From: Streptomyces sp. NBC_00464
GTDB taxonomy: Bacteria > Actinomycetota > Actinomycetes > Streptomycetales > Streptomycetaceae
Direction: 5' to 3'
Assembly (NCBI RefSeq): GCF_036013915.1
Contig: NZ_CP107899.1
Coordinates: 992,001 to 1,056,000 of the forward strand
DNA length: 64,000 nt
Both the position numbers and the translations under genes were made by a program. Shown here one piece after another: positions 33,514-41,767 of this stretch; positions within the stretch are counted from its first letter, which is position 1, and each line of letters begins with the position of its first letter. The notes under the pieces were generated by a model. That model saw nothing but the letters and a program-made list of their open reading frames with translations, was not told the origin of the DNA and made no database searches.

Positions 33514-34284
33514 ATGACCACGACGGAGAATGGATCGGGAACGCAAGAACTCGCCGGAAAGCGGGCCCTGGTCACGGGTGGCTCTCGCGGAATCGGAGCA
33601 GCCATCGTGCGCCAACTCCGCGATGCCGGCGCCGAGGTGCTCACCACCGCCCGGTCGGCAGCACGTACGGTGCCGGACGGCGTCACCTTCGTCGAGGCCG
33701 ACGTGCGGACACGGGCCGGTGCGGAGACCATCGCCGCGGCCGCGCAGAAGACGCTCGGCGGGGTGGACATCCTGGTCAACAACGCGGGTGGGGCGGGGCC
33801 GTTCCTGCAGACCGCGGACATCCCGGACGAGGAGTGGCAGAACCAGCTGGATCTGAACTACCTGGCCTCCGTGCGGCTGGACGCCCTGTTGGCGCCGGGA
33901 ATGCGGGAACAGGGTTCGGGGGCGATCGTGCACGTGTCCTCGGCCGCGACCCCGTTCACGCCCCCGCCGTTCCTGCACTACACCGCGGCGAAGGCCGCGT
34001 TGGAGAACTACAGCCGTGGGCTGGCCCAGGAGCTGGCACCGTCCGGTATCCGGGTCAACATCGTCAGCCCCGGCAGGACCGAGACCCCCGGCGGCGAGGC
34101 GACGCGCGAGGAGTGGGCGCGCATGCTCCCGGGGTCCGGCGCGGACAACAGCGGCGTGCCGCTGGGACGCGTCGGCCGGCCCGACGACATCGCCGACGCG
34201 GTGCTGTTCCTTGTTTCCGACCGGGCGAGCTGGGTGACCGGGAATATTCTCACCGTGGACGGCGGCGAATTCCCCAGGAGCTGA
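33514..34284 (+). CDS. SDR family oxidoreductase
   Basis: 256 residues, classical short-chain dehydrogenase. The cofactor motif is VTGGSRGIGAAI (about 20-31), then VNNAGGAG; the catalytic triad is Ser in HVSSAA plus Tyr and Lys in HYTAAKAAL. GILTVDGG-type closing sequence appears as NILTVDGGEFPRS. Residues after beta2 (TARSAART) lack the acidic residue of NAD enzymes, which hints at NADP. The substrate is unknown. Upstream (33374-33388) is a small ATAGG/CCTAT repeat near possible promoter elements. It is convergent with the S8 protease gene, with a hairpin between. Confidence 0.9.
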   Translation: MTTTENGSGTQELAGKRALVTGGSRGIGAAIVRQLRDAGAEVLTTARSAARTVPDGVTFVEADVRTRAGAETIAAAAQKTLGGVDILVNNAGGAGPFLQTADIPDEEWQNQLDLNYLASVRLDALLAPGMREQGSGAIVHVSSAATPFTPPPFLHYTAAKAALENYSRGLAQELAPSGIRVNIVSPGRTETPGGEATREEWARMLPGSGADNSGVPLGRVGRPDDIADAVLFLVSDRASWVTGNILTVDGGEFPRS

Positions 34285-34316
34285 CGCGTACGGAATTCCG
34301 GAGCGCAGACATGAAA

Positions 34317-34350
34317 GTGGTGGGGGCGCCCGAGAAGGCGCCGCCACCAC
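34317..34350. terminator. 14-bp bidirectional hairpin
   Basis: Arms GTGGTGGGGGCGCC and GGCGCCGCCACCAC, 13 of 14 pairs, 6-base loop. It lies between the convergent SDR (stop 34284) and S8 protease (stop 34367). Confidence 0.75.
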
Positions 34351-34366
34351 GTGCGTACTGCGGGGG

Positions 34367-37300
34367 TTAATTGAGTGTCAGGAAGGTTCCCGCGCCGTTC
34401 GGGTATTCGATCCAGACGGTGGACCGGGCTCCCGCCGGAACGCCGGACCAGGTGGCGGTCAGGTCGGTCGGGGTGCCGGGGGTGACACGGGCGTGGTCGG
34501 GCGTGACCGTGACCTTGCCGGTGACCGGGCTGTCCTCGGTGATGTTGTTCACCTGGTAGGTGTACGGGGTGACGGTGTCGTCCGTACTGCCGAGGGCGAC
34601 CACGGCCACGAAGATCGTCCCTGCGTTCGGCTGCCGCAGGCTGATGGTGGATGTTCCGTTGCTGTCGGGATCAGCGAAAGCACCGTCCTGCAGGACGCCG
34701 TCGACCATCCGGCCCCAGACGACGCCGACGATGGTGTCTGCCGCCGGGTCGAAGTGGATCGTGATCTGGGAGGCCTTGGTGCCGGCCGGGATGTTCGCCT
34801 CGTAGTAGGTCTCGGCAGCGGTTCCGGTCAGAGTGCCCTTGGTGAGGGGCGAGGAGACCGGGCCGTTGGCGGTGGCCGTGAGGGTGCTGGTGGCCGGGGT
34901 GACGGAGTAGGTGGTCTCGCCGCTCGTGCCGGTGCCCTTGACCTCGTCAGGGGCGTGGACGCTCTGCGGGGTGACGGCGATCGGGCTGCGGACGGTGGTG
35001 CGGCCCGAGGTCCAGGTGAGGGAACCGGTGTCGAGGGCTCCCGAGTGCGCGGTGGTCACGTCGAGCTTGACGGTGAAGGTGCGCTTCTGTCCGGCGTGGC
35101 TGAAGTGCAGGACGGACGGGGAGACGGTGGCCTTGATGCCGGGGAGGTCGACCTTGGCCCGGTAGGTGCCGGCCGAGGTGGCGGTGACGGTACGGGTGAC
35201 CGTCTGGGTGCCGAAGAGCTCACCGATGGCGATGGAGGGGTAGTTGAGGTCGCTGGGATCGATGGCCTCGGTGCCGGTCCGGGTGTCGATGCCGACACCT
35301 TCGAGGTAGGCCAGCCAGTCCTTTTCGTTGGAGTCGTAGACGAGTCCCGGCCGGAGCATCGCCCGGGCCTCGACCTCGCCGGCGCCCTGGGCGAAGACGT
35401 CGCCGCTGTTCCTGCCGTCGTCGGTCTTGGTCGGGGAAGCGGTGGTCATCATGGCCGACTTGATGCTCATCGGGGACCAGGTGGGGTGCTCGGAGAGGTA
35501 GAGGGCGGCGAGACCGGCGATGTGCGGGGTCGCCATGGAGGTGCCGGAGTAGAAGTCGAAGTCGCGGCCGTGGTTACCGGGCGGAGCGACGGCGGCGAGG
35601 ATGGTGGCACCGGGCGCGGTGATGTCGGGCTTGAGGAGGTCGCCCTTGCCCACGAGGGAGGGTCCGCGGGAGGAGAAACCGGCGACCTGCGGGTAGGTGG
35701 CGCCCTTGCCGCCGCTGGTGAGGGTGGCGGTGGCGCCGTCCGTGGCGGCGTAGTCGCGTACGGCGGTGGCGTCGGAGCCGCTCAGGTGGACGGTCGGTAT
35801 GGAGTGCAGGTCGCCGTCGCTGCTCTCGTTACGCAGGTTGACCAGGACCATGGCGATGCCGCCGGCCCTCTTGACCTCGGCGGACTTGTCGATGCGGGCA
35901 TTGGTGCCCCGGTCGCAGACGACGGTCTTTCCGGTGGTGAGCGCGGGGTCGAGCGTGCCCGCGATGCACAGGTCGGCGTCGGCGGTGTCGGCGTCGGCGT
36001 TCTTGACCGCGGCGGCACGGACGAGGGGCGCGGAGCCGACGGTGTCGTGCACGCTGGTGCTGATGCCCGTGTAGCTCTTCCCGTTGCCGAGGGTGACGGT
36101 GCCCGTGTAGGGGGCAATGGTTCCGGCGGCGACGGTGGTGGTCCAGGGAGCCGTGTTGTCGAGGCTGGCGGCTTCGGGGCCGGCGTTGCCTCCGGCGGTG
36201 GCGACGAAGATGCCGGCGGCGGCGGCGTTGCGGAGCGCGACCTGGGAGGGGTCGTCGTAATCGCTCTCGAACATGGCGCCGAGGGAGTAGTTGATGACGT
36301 CCACACCGTCGGCGACGGCCTGGTCGATGGCGGCGACGAGGTCGCTTGTCAGGCCGCCGTCCTGGGTGCCGTCCTTGCTCTGCCAGAGGGCCTTGTAGAC
36401 GGCGACGGTGGCGGCCGGGGCGACGCCGGAGATGGTGCCGAGGTCATTGCCGTCGGCGGTGGCCCGGACCCCGGCGTTGCCGGCCGCGGTCGATGCGGTG
36501 TGGGTGCCGTGGCCTTCGCTGTCGCGGGGGGATATGTAGCCGCCGCGGTTGGATTCGGGGACGTTCCGGAGCCAGCCCTCGCCGAAGTAGCGGGCGCTGA
36601 TGATCTTCTCGTTGCAAGCGGCGGCGATGAAGCTCTCGCCGGTCTGGCAGGTGCCGGTGAAGGTGGTGCCGTCGGCCTTGTGCATGACGGTGGTCGTGCC
36701 GTCGAGGTAGGGCCGGTAGCGCTCGTCCTTGGAGGGCTTCTTGCCGTGCTTGCCGCTGGGCTTCTTGCTGGTGAGCGCCGGGGCCTTGAAGGAGGCGCTC
36801 TCGGGCCAGATGCCGGTGTCGATATCGCCGACGACGATGCCCTGACCGGCCTTGGCCGTGCCACCGAGAGCGGCCCACAGTCCCTTGCGGCCGGAGAGGC
36901 CCAGGAAGTCGGTGGAGTTCTTGTCGTCGGTGGCCTGGTGGAGCCGGTCGGGCGCGATGTTGGTGACGCCCTCGGTGCGGGCCAGCTGGACGAGCTGGGC
37001 GGCGTTGAGGTGGGCGCTGAAGGTGTTGGTGGTGACGGCGTAGTGCTGGCTGACGGTGGCGCCGACCTTCTTGGCTACATGCGTCTGCTCGTCCGTCAGG
37101 TGGGAGCGGTAGCGCTTGGCGTTCGCGCTGGTGACGTCGAGCTTCCTGCCCGCGGTGGGCCGCGTGGCGGGGAGGTCGTCGACGCTGCCGTCGTACGTGA
37201 CGAGCGGCTGGTCGGCGAGGGTGATCAGGTAGGTGCCGGCAGCCGGAGGACTGGCGGGGCCCGTCGCGGAGGCGGGGGTGGCGAGGGGCAGGCTGAGGGC

Positions 37301-37387
37301 GGCGAGGGTGGTGGTGAGCAGGGCACCGATGGTGCCGCGCCGGATGCGGGACGCTCTTCGTGGCTGAGGTGTCACGGATTTCCTCAC
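34367..37387 (-). CDS. secreted S8 family serine protease (subtilisin-like)
   Basis: 1,006 residues from a GTG at 37387. Signal peptide about 1-42, then an I9-type propeptide (YLITLADQPLVTYDG; SAHLNAAQLVQLARTEGVTN). The catalytic domain has Asp in GDIDTGIWPES (about 190), His in DSEGHGTHTAS (about 296) and Ser in SGTSMATPHIAG (about 615), with a PA-like insertion between His and Ser. This large layout resembles plant-type subtilases, followed by a fibronectin-III-like domain (about 690-800) and further Ig-like domains to the end. It is an extracellular protease. It is divergent from a TTA-containing regulator at 37657, a likely controller. Confidence 0.93.
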   Translation of the reverse strand: MRKSVTPQPRRASRIRRGTIGALLTTTLAALSLPLATPASATGPASPPAAGTYLITLADQPLVTYDGSVDDLPATRPTAGRKLDVTSANAKRYRSHLTDEQTHVAKKVGATVSQHYAVTTNTFSAHLNAAQLVQLARTEGVTNIAPDRLHQATDDKNSTDFLGLSGRKGLWAALGGTAKAGQGIVVGDIDTGIWPESASFKAPALTSKKPSGKHGKKPSKDERYRPYLDGTTTVMHKADGTTFTGTCQTGESFIAAACNEKIISARYFGEGWLRNVPESNRGGYISPRDSEGHGTHTASTAAGNAGVRATADGNDLGTISGVAPAATVAVYKALWQSKDGTQDGGLTSDLVAAIDQAVADGVDVINYSLGAMFESDYDDPSQVALRNAAAAGIFVATAGGNAGPEAASLDNTAPWTTTVAAGTIAPYTGTVTLGNGKSYTGISTSVHDTVGSAPLVRAAAVKNADADTADADLCIAGTLDPALTTGKTVVCDRGTNARIDKSAEVKRAGGIAMVLVNLRNESSDGDLHSIPTVHLSGSDATAVRDYAATDGATATLTSGGKGATYPQVAGFSSRGPSLVGKGDLLKPDITAPGATILAAVAPPGNHGRDFDFYSGTSMATPHIAGLAALYLSEHPTWSPMSIKSAMMTTASPTKTDDGRNSGDVFAQGAGEVEARAMLRPGLVYDSNEKDWLAYLEGVGIDTRTGTEAIDPSDLNYPSIAIGELFGTQTVTRTVTATSAGTYRAKVDLPGIKATVSPSVLHFSHAGQKRTFTVKLDVTTAHSGALDTGSLTWTSGRTTVRSPIAVTPQSVHAPDEVKGTGTSGETTYSVTPATSTLTATANGPVSSPLTKGTLTGTAAETYYEANIPAGTKASQITIHFDPAADTIVGVVWGRMVDGVLQDGAFADPDSNGTSTISLRQPNAGTIFVAVVALGSTDDTVTPYTYQVNNITEDSPVTGKVTVTPDHARVTPGTPTDLTATWSGVPAGARSTVWIEYPNGAGTFLTLN

Positions 37388-37541
37388 GGGTGTTCGGGCA
37401 TGCCGGAGAGGCGAGCGGGGGCACTCGCCCGGGGTGTGAGTCGGCGACTTGGGGTGACGAACCGCCGTTCATGTGGGGTGATCGATAGGCGATTCGAGAG
37501 AAGTGAACGCTGTGCGATCACTTGGTGTCCAGATAATCTGA

Positions 37542-37573
37542 TGGCGTGTTTGGCGCGGTGACCAAACGCGCCA
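37542..37573. promoter_or_regulatory. 12-bp inverted repeat between protease and divergent regulator
   Basis: Half-sites TGGCGTGTTTGG and CCAAACGCGCCA (one mismatch in DNA symmetry) around an 8-base centre, 84 bp upstream of the regulator's start. A GATAAT-like -10 lies just before it (37532-37537). It is a plausible operator of the regulator at 37657. The rest of the 269-bp gap shows nothing else I can support. Confidence 0.5.
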
Positions 37574-37656
37574 CCTGCGGGGGGACGATCGGCCGGTGAC
37601 CTGCACTGCCCGTATCTGTCCGGGCGGCCCGACACGTGGGGCAGGGGAGGCTGATC

Positions 37657-38637
37657 TTGCTGGAAGCAGTGGGCGTGAGCACGTTCGACGAGGTCGTGTA
37701 CCGCGTGGTTCTGACGGGGCCACAGGTCGCGGTGCGTGATCTCGCGGAGAGCGTGGGGGCCGGAGCGGCGCGTACCGGACAGGCGTTGAAGCGCCTCGCC
37801 GCTCTGGGGCTGGTGCGGCGGGTGGGGCGGGGCCAGTGGGAGGCGGTGAGTCCGCACTCGGCCTTGTCGGCGTTGCTGCACCTCCGCCGGTCGGAGACGG
37901 AGACGGTGTTCGCCGGGGTGGAGACGGAGTTCGCCGAACTGCATCGCCTGCACCGGGCCGGGCAGTTGCGGTCGGACCCGGGTGCCCTGGTGGAAGTGCT
38001 GACGGGTCAGGAGGTGATGGCCCGAAAGATCGAGGAGTTGAGCCGGTCCGTCACGACGCATCTGTGGACGCTGGACAAACCGCCGTATCTGGAGCCGGTG
38101 GGAGAGCCGCACCACAACGAGCGGGAGACGTCGACGACGAGGGAGTGGCGGGAGCGTGGCGTGGACATCCGGGGCGTGTACTGCCTGGAGTCGATCGAGC
38201 CGCCCGGGCGGCTGGAGTCGATTCTGAACCTGGCGGCGCTCGGGGAGCAGTCACGCCTGTTGCCGCACCTTCCGTTCAAGGCGCGGATCGTGGACCGGCG
38301 GGTCGCGGTGGTGCCGTTGGCGGGAGGGAGCAAGGACTCGATCGTGCTGGTGCATCCGTCGGGCCTGCTGGACGGTCTGATCGAGTTGTTCGAGGCCTAC
38401 TGGGAGCGGGCCGAGCCCCTGCTTTCCGAAGGGCTCGGCGTGGTGGAGGGTCCCAGCGAGGAGGAGTTGATGCTGGTGCGGTTACTGCATGCCGGGTTCA
38501 AGGACCAAGCGATCGCACGGCAGTTGGGAGTCAGCGTGCGTACGGCGACGCGTCGGGTCGCGGCGTTGATGCGGAAGCTGAATGCGGTGACGCGGTTTCA
38601 GGCCGGAGTGGAGGCACGGGAGCGGGGCTGGGTCTGA
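37657..38637 (+). CDS. TrmB/LuxR-type regulator with a TTA codon
   Basis: 326 residues from a TTG at 37657, chosen because GGGAGG lies six bases upstream; a GTG seven codons earlier is possible. The N-terminal winged helix is TrmB-like (YRVVLTGPQVAVRDLAESVG, QALKRLAALGLVRR). The middle (about 100-250) is a PLD-like sensor region (GVDIRGVYCLESIEPPGRLE). The C-terminus is a LuxR HTH (MLVRLLHAGFKDQAIARQLG, SVRTATRRVAALMRKLNAV). Leu276 (38482-38484) is TTA, implying bldA dependence. This two-ended architecture is common in Streptomyces next to secreted protease genes, as here. Confidence 0.88.
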   Translation: MLEAVGVSTFDEVVYRVVLTGPQVAVRDLAESVGAGAARTGQALKRLAALGLVRRVGRGQWEAVSPHSALSALLHLRRSETETVFAGVETEFAELHRLHRAGQLRSDPGALVEVLTGQEVMARKIEELSRSVTTHLWTLDKPPYLEPVGEPHHNERETSTTREWRERGVDIRGVYCLESIEPPGRLESILNLAALGEQSRLLPHLPFKARIVDRRVAVVPLAGGSKDSIVLVHPSGLLDGLIELFEAYWERAEPLLSEGLGVVEGPSEEELMLVRLLHAGFKDQAIARQLGVSVRTATRRVAALMRKLNAVTRFQAGVEARERGWV

Positions 38638-39512
38638 GGCGACTCGGTCCGGGTCTCCCGGCGCAGAAGGTCGAGCAGGGCCGTCTCCCCCGGGCCCGCG
38701 TCCTGTCGGAGCACGGCGATGACGGGCTGCGAGACGGCCGGGAACACCGGGCGGACAAGGTGCTCGTAACCGTGGGGCACCGCGGAGGCCGGGACGAGCG
38801 TCACGCCCAGGCCATGGGCGGCCCAGCGCACGGCCGTCGCGATCTGCGTCACGCGGGCGGCCGTGGCCGGGGTCAGGTCGTTGTCCCGCAACACACCCAG
38901 CAGTACGCCGTCGATCGCACTGTCGCGGTCGAACCTCACCCACGCCTCCCCGTCCAGCTCACGCAGGTCGACCCGGTCCGCGGCAAGCCGCCGGTCGCCG
39001 GGTCCGAGCACCACGACGAACTCCTCGTCGCCGAGGTGGTGGGCGTCGGCGGGGCTCCGCTCGCACGCCGCCATCAGGGCCAGGTCCAGCACGCCCCGGC
39101 GGCACAACCGCTCCAGCTCCGCGGAGCTCGGCTCCTCGAAGACGGTCACCTCCAGCTGCGGGAAGCGGCGGCGCAGCGCGTCCAGCGCGCCCGGCAACTG
39201 CCGCGTACCGAAGCCCATCTGCGCCGCGACCACCAGCTCGCCCACCAGCTCGTCGGCACCGGCCCGCGCCGTCGCCCTCGCCTTCCGCGCCGCGCTCACC
39301 GCGACCTCCGCCTCCCGCAGGAACGCGCGGCCGACCACGGTGGCCACGAGCCCGGTCGGAGTGCGGGCGAACAGTTCCACGCCGAGTTCCCGCTCCAGGT
39401 TGCGGATCTGCTGGGACACCGACGGCTGAGCCACGTGCAGCCGCTCCGCCGCAGCCGTCACCGAGCCCTCCTCGGCCACAGCCAGCGCGTACTCGAACTG
39501 ACGAAGACTCAT
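38598..39512 (-). CDS. LysR family transcriptional regulator
   Basis: 304 residues from the ATG at 39512 (SD GGAG). N-terminal HTH: MSLRQFEYALAVAEEGSVTA, LHVAQPSVSQQIRNLERELG, LFARTPTGLVATVVG. The effector domain starts around residue 90 (GELVVAAQMGFGT) and includes GLGVTLVPASAV. Its 3' end overlaps the convergent regulator gene by 40 bp (38598-38637). The target is unknown; no metabolic gene is divergent from it, and the upstream 416 bp carry only a direct repeat near the next gene. Confidence 0.88.
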   Translation of the reverse strand: MSLRQFEYALAVAEEGSVTAAAERLHVAQPSVSQQIRNLERELGVELFARTPTGLVATVVGRAFLREAEVAVSAARKARATARAGADELVGELVVAAQMGFGTRQLPGALDALRRRFPQLEVTVFEEPSSAELERLCRRGVLDLALMAACERSPADAHHLGDEEFVVVLGPGDRRLAADRVDLRELDGEAWVRFDRDSAIDGVLLGVLRDNDLTPATAARVTQIATAVRWAAHGLGVTLVPASAVPHGYEHLVRPVFPAVSQPVIAVLRQDAGPGETALLDLLRRETRTESPQTQPRSRASTPA

Positions 39513-39854
39513 ATGCTCCTGCTCCCCTCCCGGCGACGGGCTGCGGTCCACACCGCGGCCATCGTTGTTCGTCGTACTGACAGACAGCCGGTACATCGTG
39601 GCAGGTACCTCGTATATTCCGCTTCCCGGCTGCGGATTCGTCCCCCTCGCGGCCGGCGGCCCGGGACGCGCGGGCAGCCCACGAACTCCGCCAACTCGCC
39701 CCGGAGTCGCTCCTCGACTGAGTTGCCGCATGGATGAATCGGCGCGATGCTGGTGGCAAAGGCCGTTCGGGAATCCCGCAATGCGGGGTCGAGGGCCCGG
39801 CCAGGTGCAAGGACTGCGCGAATGTGCCGACACCGGTGCCGGCAGCAGATCCGT

Positions 39855-39893
39855 TCCAGAGTTCTGTCGGGGCACTCCAGAGTTCTGTCGGGG
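39855..39893 (+). repeat. 18-bp direct repeat upstream of an unknown gene
   Basis: TCCAGAGTTCTGTCGGGG occurs twice (39855-39872 and 39876-39893), 21 bp apart, which is two helical turns, so bound proteins would sit on one face. The second copy ends 35 bp before the ATG at 39929. This is the only structure I see in the 416 bp between 39513 and 39928; the rest shows no gene I can support. Confidence 0.6.
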
Positions 39894-39928
39894 GAAGTCA
39901 TCACCGACACCCGAAGGGGATACGCGTC

Positions 39929-41755
39929 ATGATTGACGCCCGCACCCATGTCGTCGCACTGTCCCATCAGATCGACACGCTGGCTGCCGCGCCCGTTCAC
40001 CCCCGGCTCGGGGCGGCCCGGGATCAGCTCGTGGCCGACTGCGCCGACCACCGCGCCTACGCACGGCTGGGCTCCCTGCTCGACCACGTGCTGTACCACG
40101 CGGCCTCGGACGGTGCGGAGATCGAACTGCTCGCGGAAGCATCGAAGATGTGGACGGAAGGTGTCGATCTCTATACCGAGGTCGGCAGAATTCGCAGTGA
40201 GATCGAGTCCGCCCTGGTCGATCCGTCGAACCCAGGTTCCGCATCGAGGTTCTGCGATGCCACATCGAGCTTCCGCCACCTCATGAACAACGCGAAGGAA
40301 ACGTTTACCGAGATGGACAGCCTCGGAAAGAGGCTGCGGAAAATGACTCACATTCCGCGACATCCACGGCAACAGGATGAACCCCTGTCCCAGTGGAGCT
40401 GGGGGGACGTCTTCCTGGCCCGCAGAACCGATGCGCTCGCACGTGCCGCATTCAGCGAGGCCGGTACGGCGGAGACTCGCGCCATGGCGTTCGGAATCCT
40501 GTCCGGCTACTCGACGAACGCCCAGGGATCGACGTACCTCACGCAGGTCGTCGGCGGACCTCGCCGTTCCCACCGGTTCCGGGACCGCATAGCCCGGAAC
40601 GCGGTCGGGTCATGGTTCGCCGAACGATACCCGGACGTCAGAAGCTGTCGCGGGATAGCGGAGTCCCTCCGCTTCACCGGCGTCCCGGACAGGACGCTGC
40701 CCGGTGAGGCGGTCGACTTCATCACCCGGACGCTTGAGGCGACGTACGACCTGTCGCAGCTGGCCGCAGTGCCTGACCTGGGGCAAGGGTACGAGCGCCT
40801 GATCACGCAGCTGGAACTGCTCGACACGTTCGCTCAGCCGCCGACACCGGCACTGCCTGCGCCTCAGTTCATCACGAAGATGTTCTCCGATCCCGCGCAT
40901 CCGCCGCAGTCGCCCACCACACCGGAAACAGCCACTCCGCCGTACGCCCACGGGCCCGGCGTGAAGCCGACCACGTACTCCGGTGGCCCCGGGTTCGGCG
41001 GCGGTCAGAAGCAGCCGCCCACCGCGACGGACAGCACGGCCGACAGCGAGAGCGCCTGCGGAAGTTTCTGCCTCGCCGTGCTGGCGTTCCTCGCCTTCGC
41101 CGGCCTGCTGGGAGGCCCTTGCTGGGGAGAATGGGCCGAAGGGAAATCCTGCACCTTCTGGGAAAAGCACGTTGCGGAGAACTGGAGAAACGCATTCACC
41201 ATCGATCTCACCCAGGAAGAGAAGGATGCGCTGGCCGCACAGAACCAGCCTCTCACCGCGAGCGGTTTCACCGCAGCAGCGGGAGTTCCCCAGATCGATG
41301 AACTCGTCTCCCAGTTGTTCGACCTGCAGGTGCGCCTGTGGGAGGCCCTGGGCAAGGCGAGCGCCTTCCTTTCCGGGTGCGGACTCATCTACCCGGAGGG
41401 GCGCCTCGAATTCCCTCTCTACCGTCAGTTCCTCACGGTCCCAAACGATACCGTGCAGCCGCATCGCCCTGAACTCGACGACGTCCACACGTTCTACCGG
41501 TATCCGCAGACCGAGCTCGAGAACCCGGTGGATTTCGCCGCACCCGTCCCCGTCGGCGCCAATCCAGGACGATTCCTCGCTGTCGCGGTCCCCGACTGCG
41601 TGCAGAGGTGGGAAGAGATCGCCGACGGCTCGCCCGGCGTCAAGAACCTTGACCTCGACGCGGATCGGGGTGTGGCCCATCCGTGCTGGTCCACCGTCGG
41701 CTCCATCGACGACGACCCGGTGGGCGTGGACATTCTCGCCTACCCGGACCAGTAA
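39929..41755 (+). CDS. unrecognised 608-residue protein with one membrane segment
   Basis: I do not recognise this family. The ATG at 39929 follows GAAGGGGA. The N-terminal 330 residues look mainly helical and soluble (SHQIDTLAAAPVHPRLGAAR, LDHVLYHAASDGAEIELLAE, RLRKMTHIPRH). A Pro/Thr/Gly-rich linker (about 335-375) follows, then one hydrophobic segment (FCLAVLAFLAFAGLLGG, about 384-400) flanked by Cys residues (CGSFC, PCWGEWAEGKSC). The C-terminal 190 residues include LYRQFLTVPNDTVQPHRPEL. It could span the membrane once. GC is lower than in the neighbours. It is followed after 12 bp by another unrecognised gene and probably forms an operon with it. Confidence 0.7.
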   Translation: MIDARTHVVALSHQIDTLAAAPVHPRLGAARDQLVADCADHRAYARLGSLLDHVLYHAASDGAEIELLAEASKMWTEGVDLYTEVGRIRSEIESALVDPSNPGSASRFCDATSSFRHLMNNAKETFTEMDSLGKRLRKMTHIPRHPRQQDEPLSQWSWGDVFLARRTDALARAAFSEAGTAETRAMAFGILSGYSTNAQGSTYLTQVVGGPRRSHRFRDRIARNAVGSWFAERYPDVRSCRGIAESLRFTGVPDRTLPGEAVDFITRTLEATYDLSQLAAVPDLGQGYERLITQLELLDTFAQPPTPALPAPQFITKMFSDPAHPPQSPTTPETATPPYAHGPGVKPTTYSGGPGFGGGQKQPPTATDSTADSESACGSFCLAVLAFLAFAGLLGGPCWGEWAEGKSCTFWEKHVAENWRNAFTIDLTQEEKDALAAQNQPLTASGFTAAAGVPQIDELVSQLFDLQVRLWEALGKASAFLSGCGLIYPEGRLEFPLYRQFLTVPNDTVQPHRPELDDVHTFYRYPQTELENPVDFAAPVPVGANPGRFLAVAVPDCVQRWEEIADGSPGVKNLDLDADRGVAHPCWSTVGSIDDDPVGVDILAYPDQ

Positions 41756-41767
41756 GGACCGAGAGCC

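Noticed and set aside
34493-37561. A very long open frame on the plus strand, antisense to the S8 protease
   Set aside because: It is Gly/Val/Ala-rich with no domain pattern. The minus strand shows a full subtilase with catalytic triad; long antisense frames are normal at this GC.
39565-39936. Plus-strand frame of 123 codons before the unknown operon
   Set aside because: No SD, no family character, and it runs through the direct repeats and past the start of the next gene.
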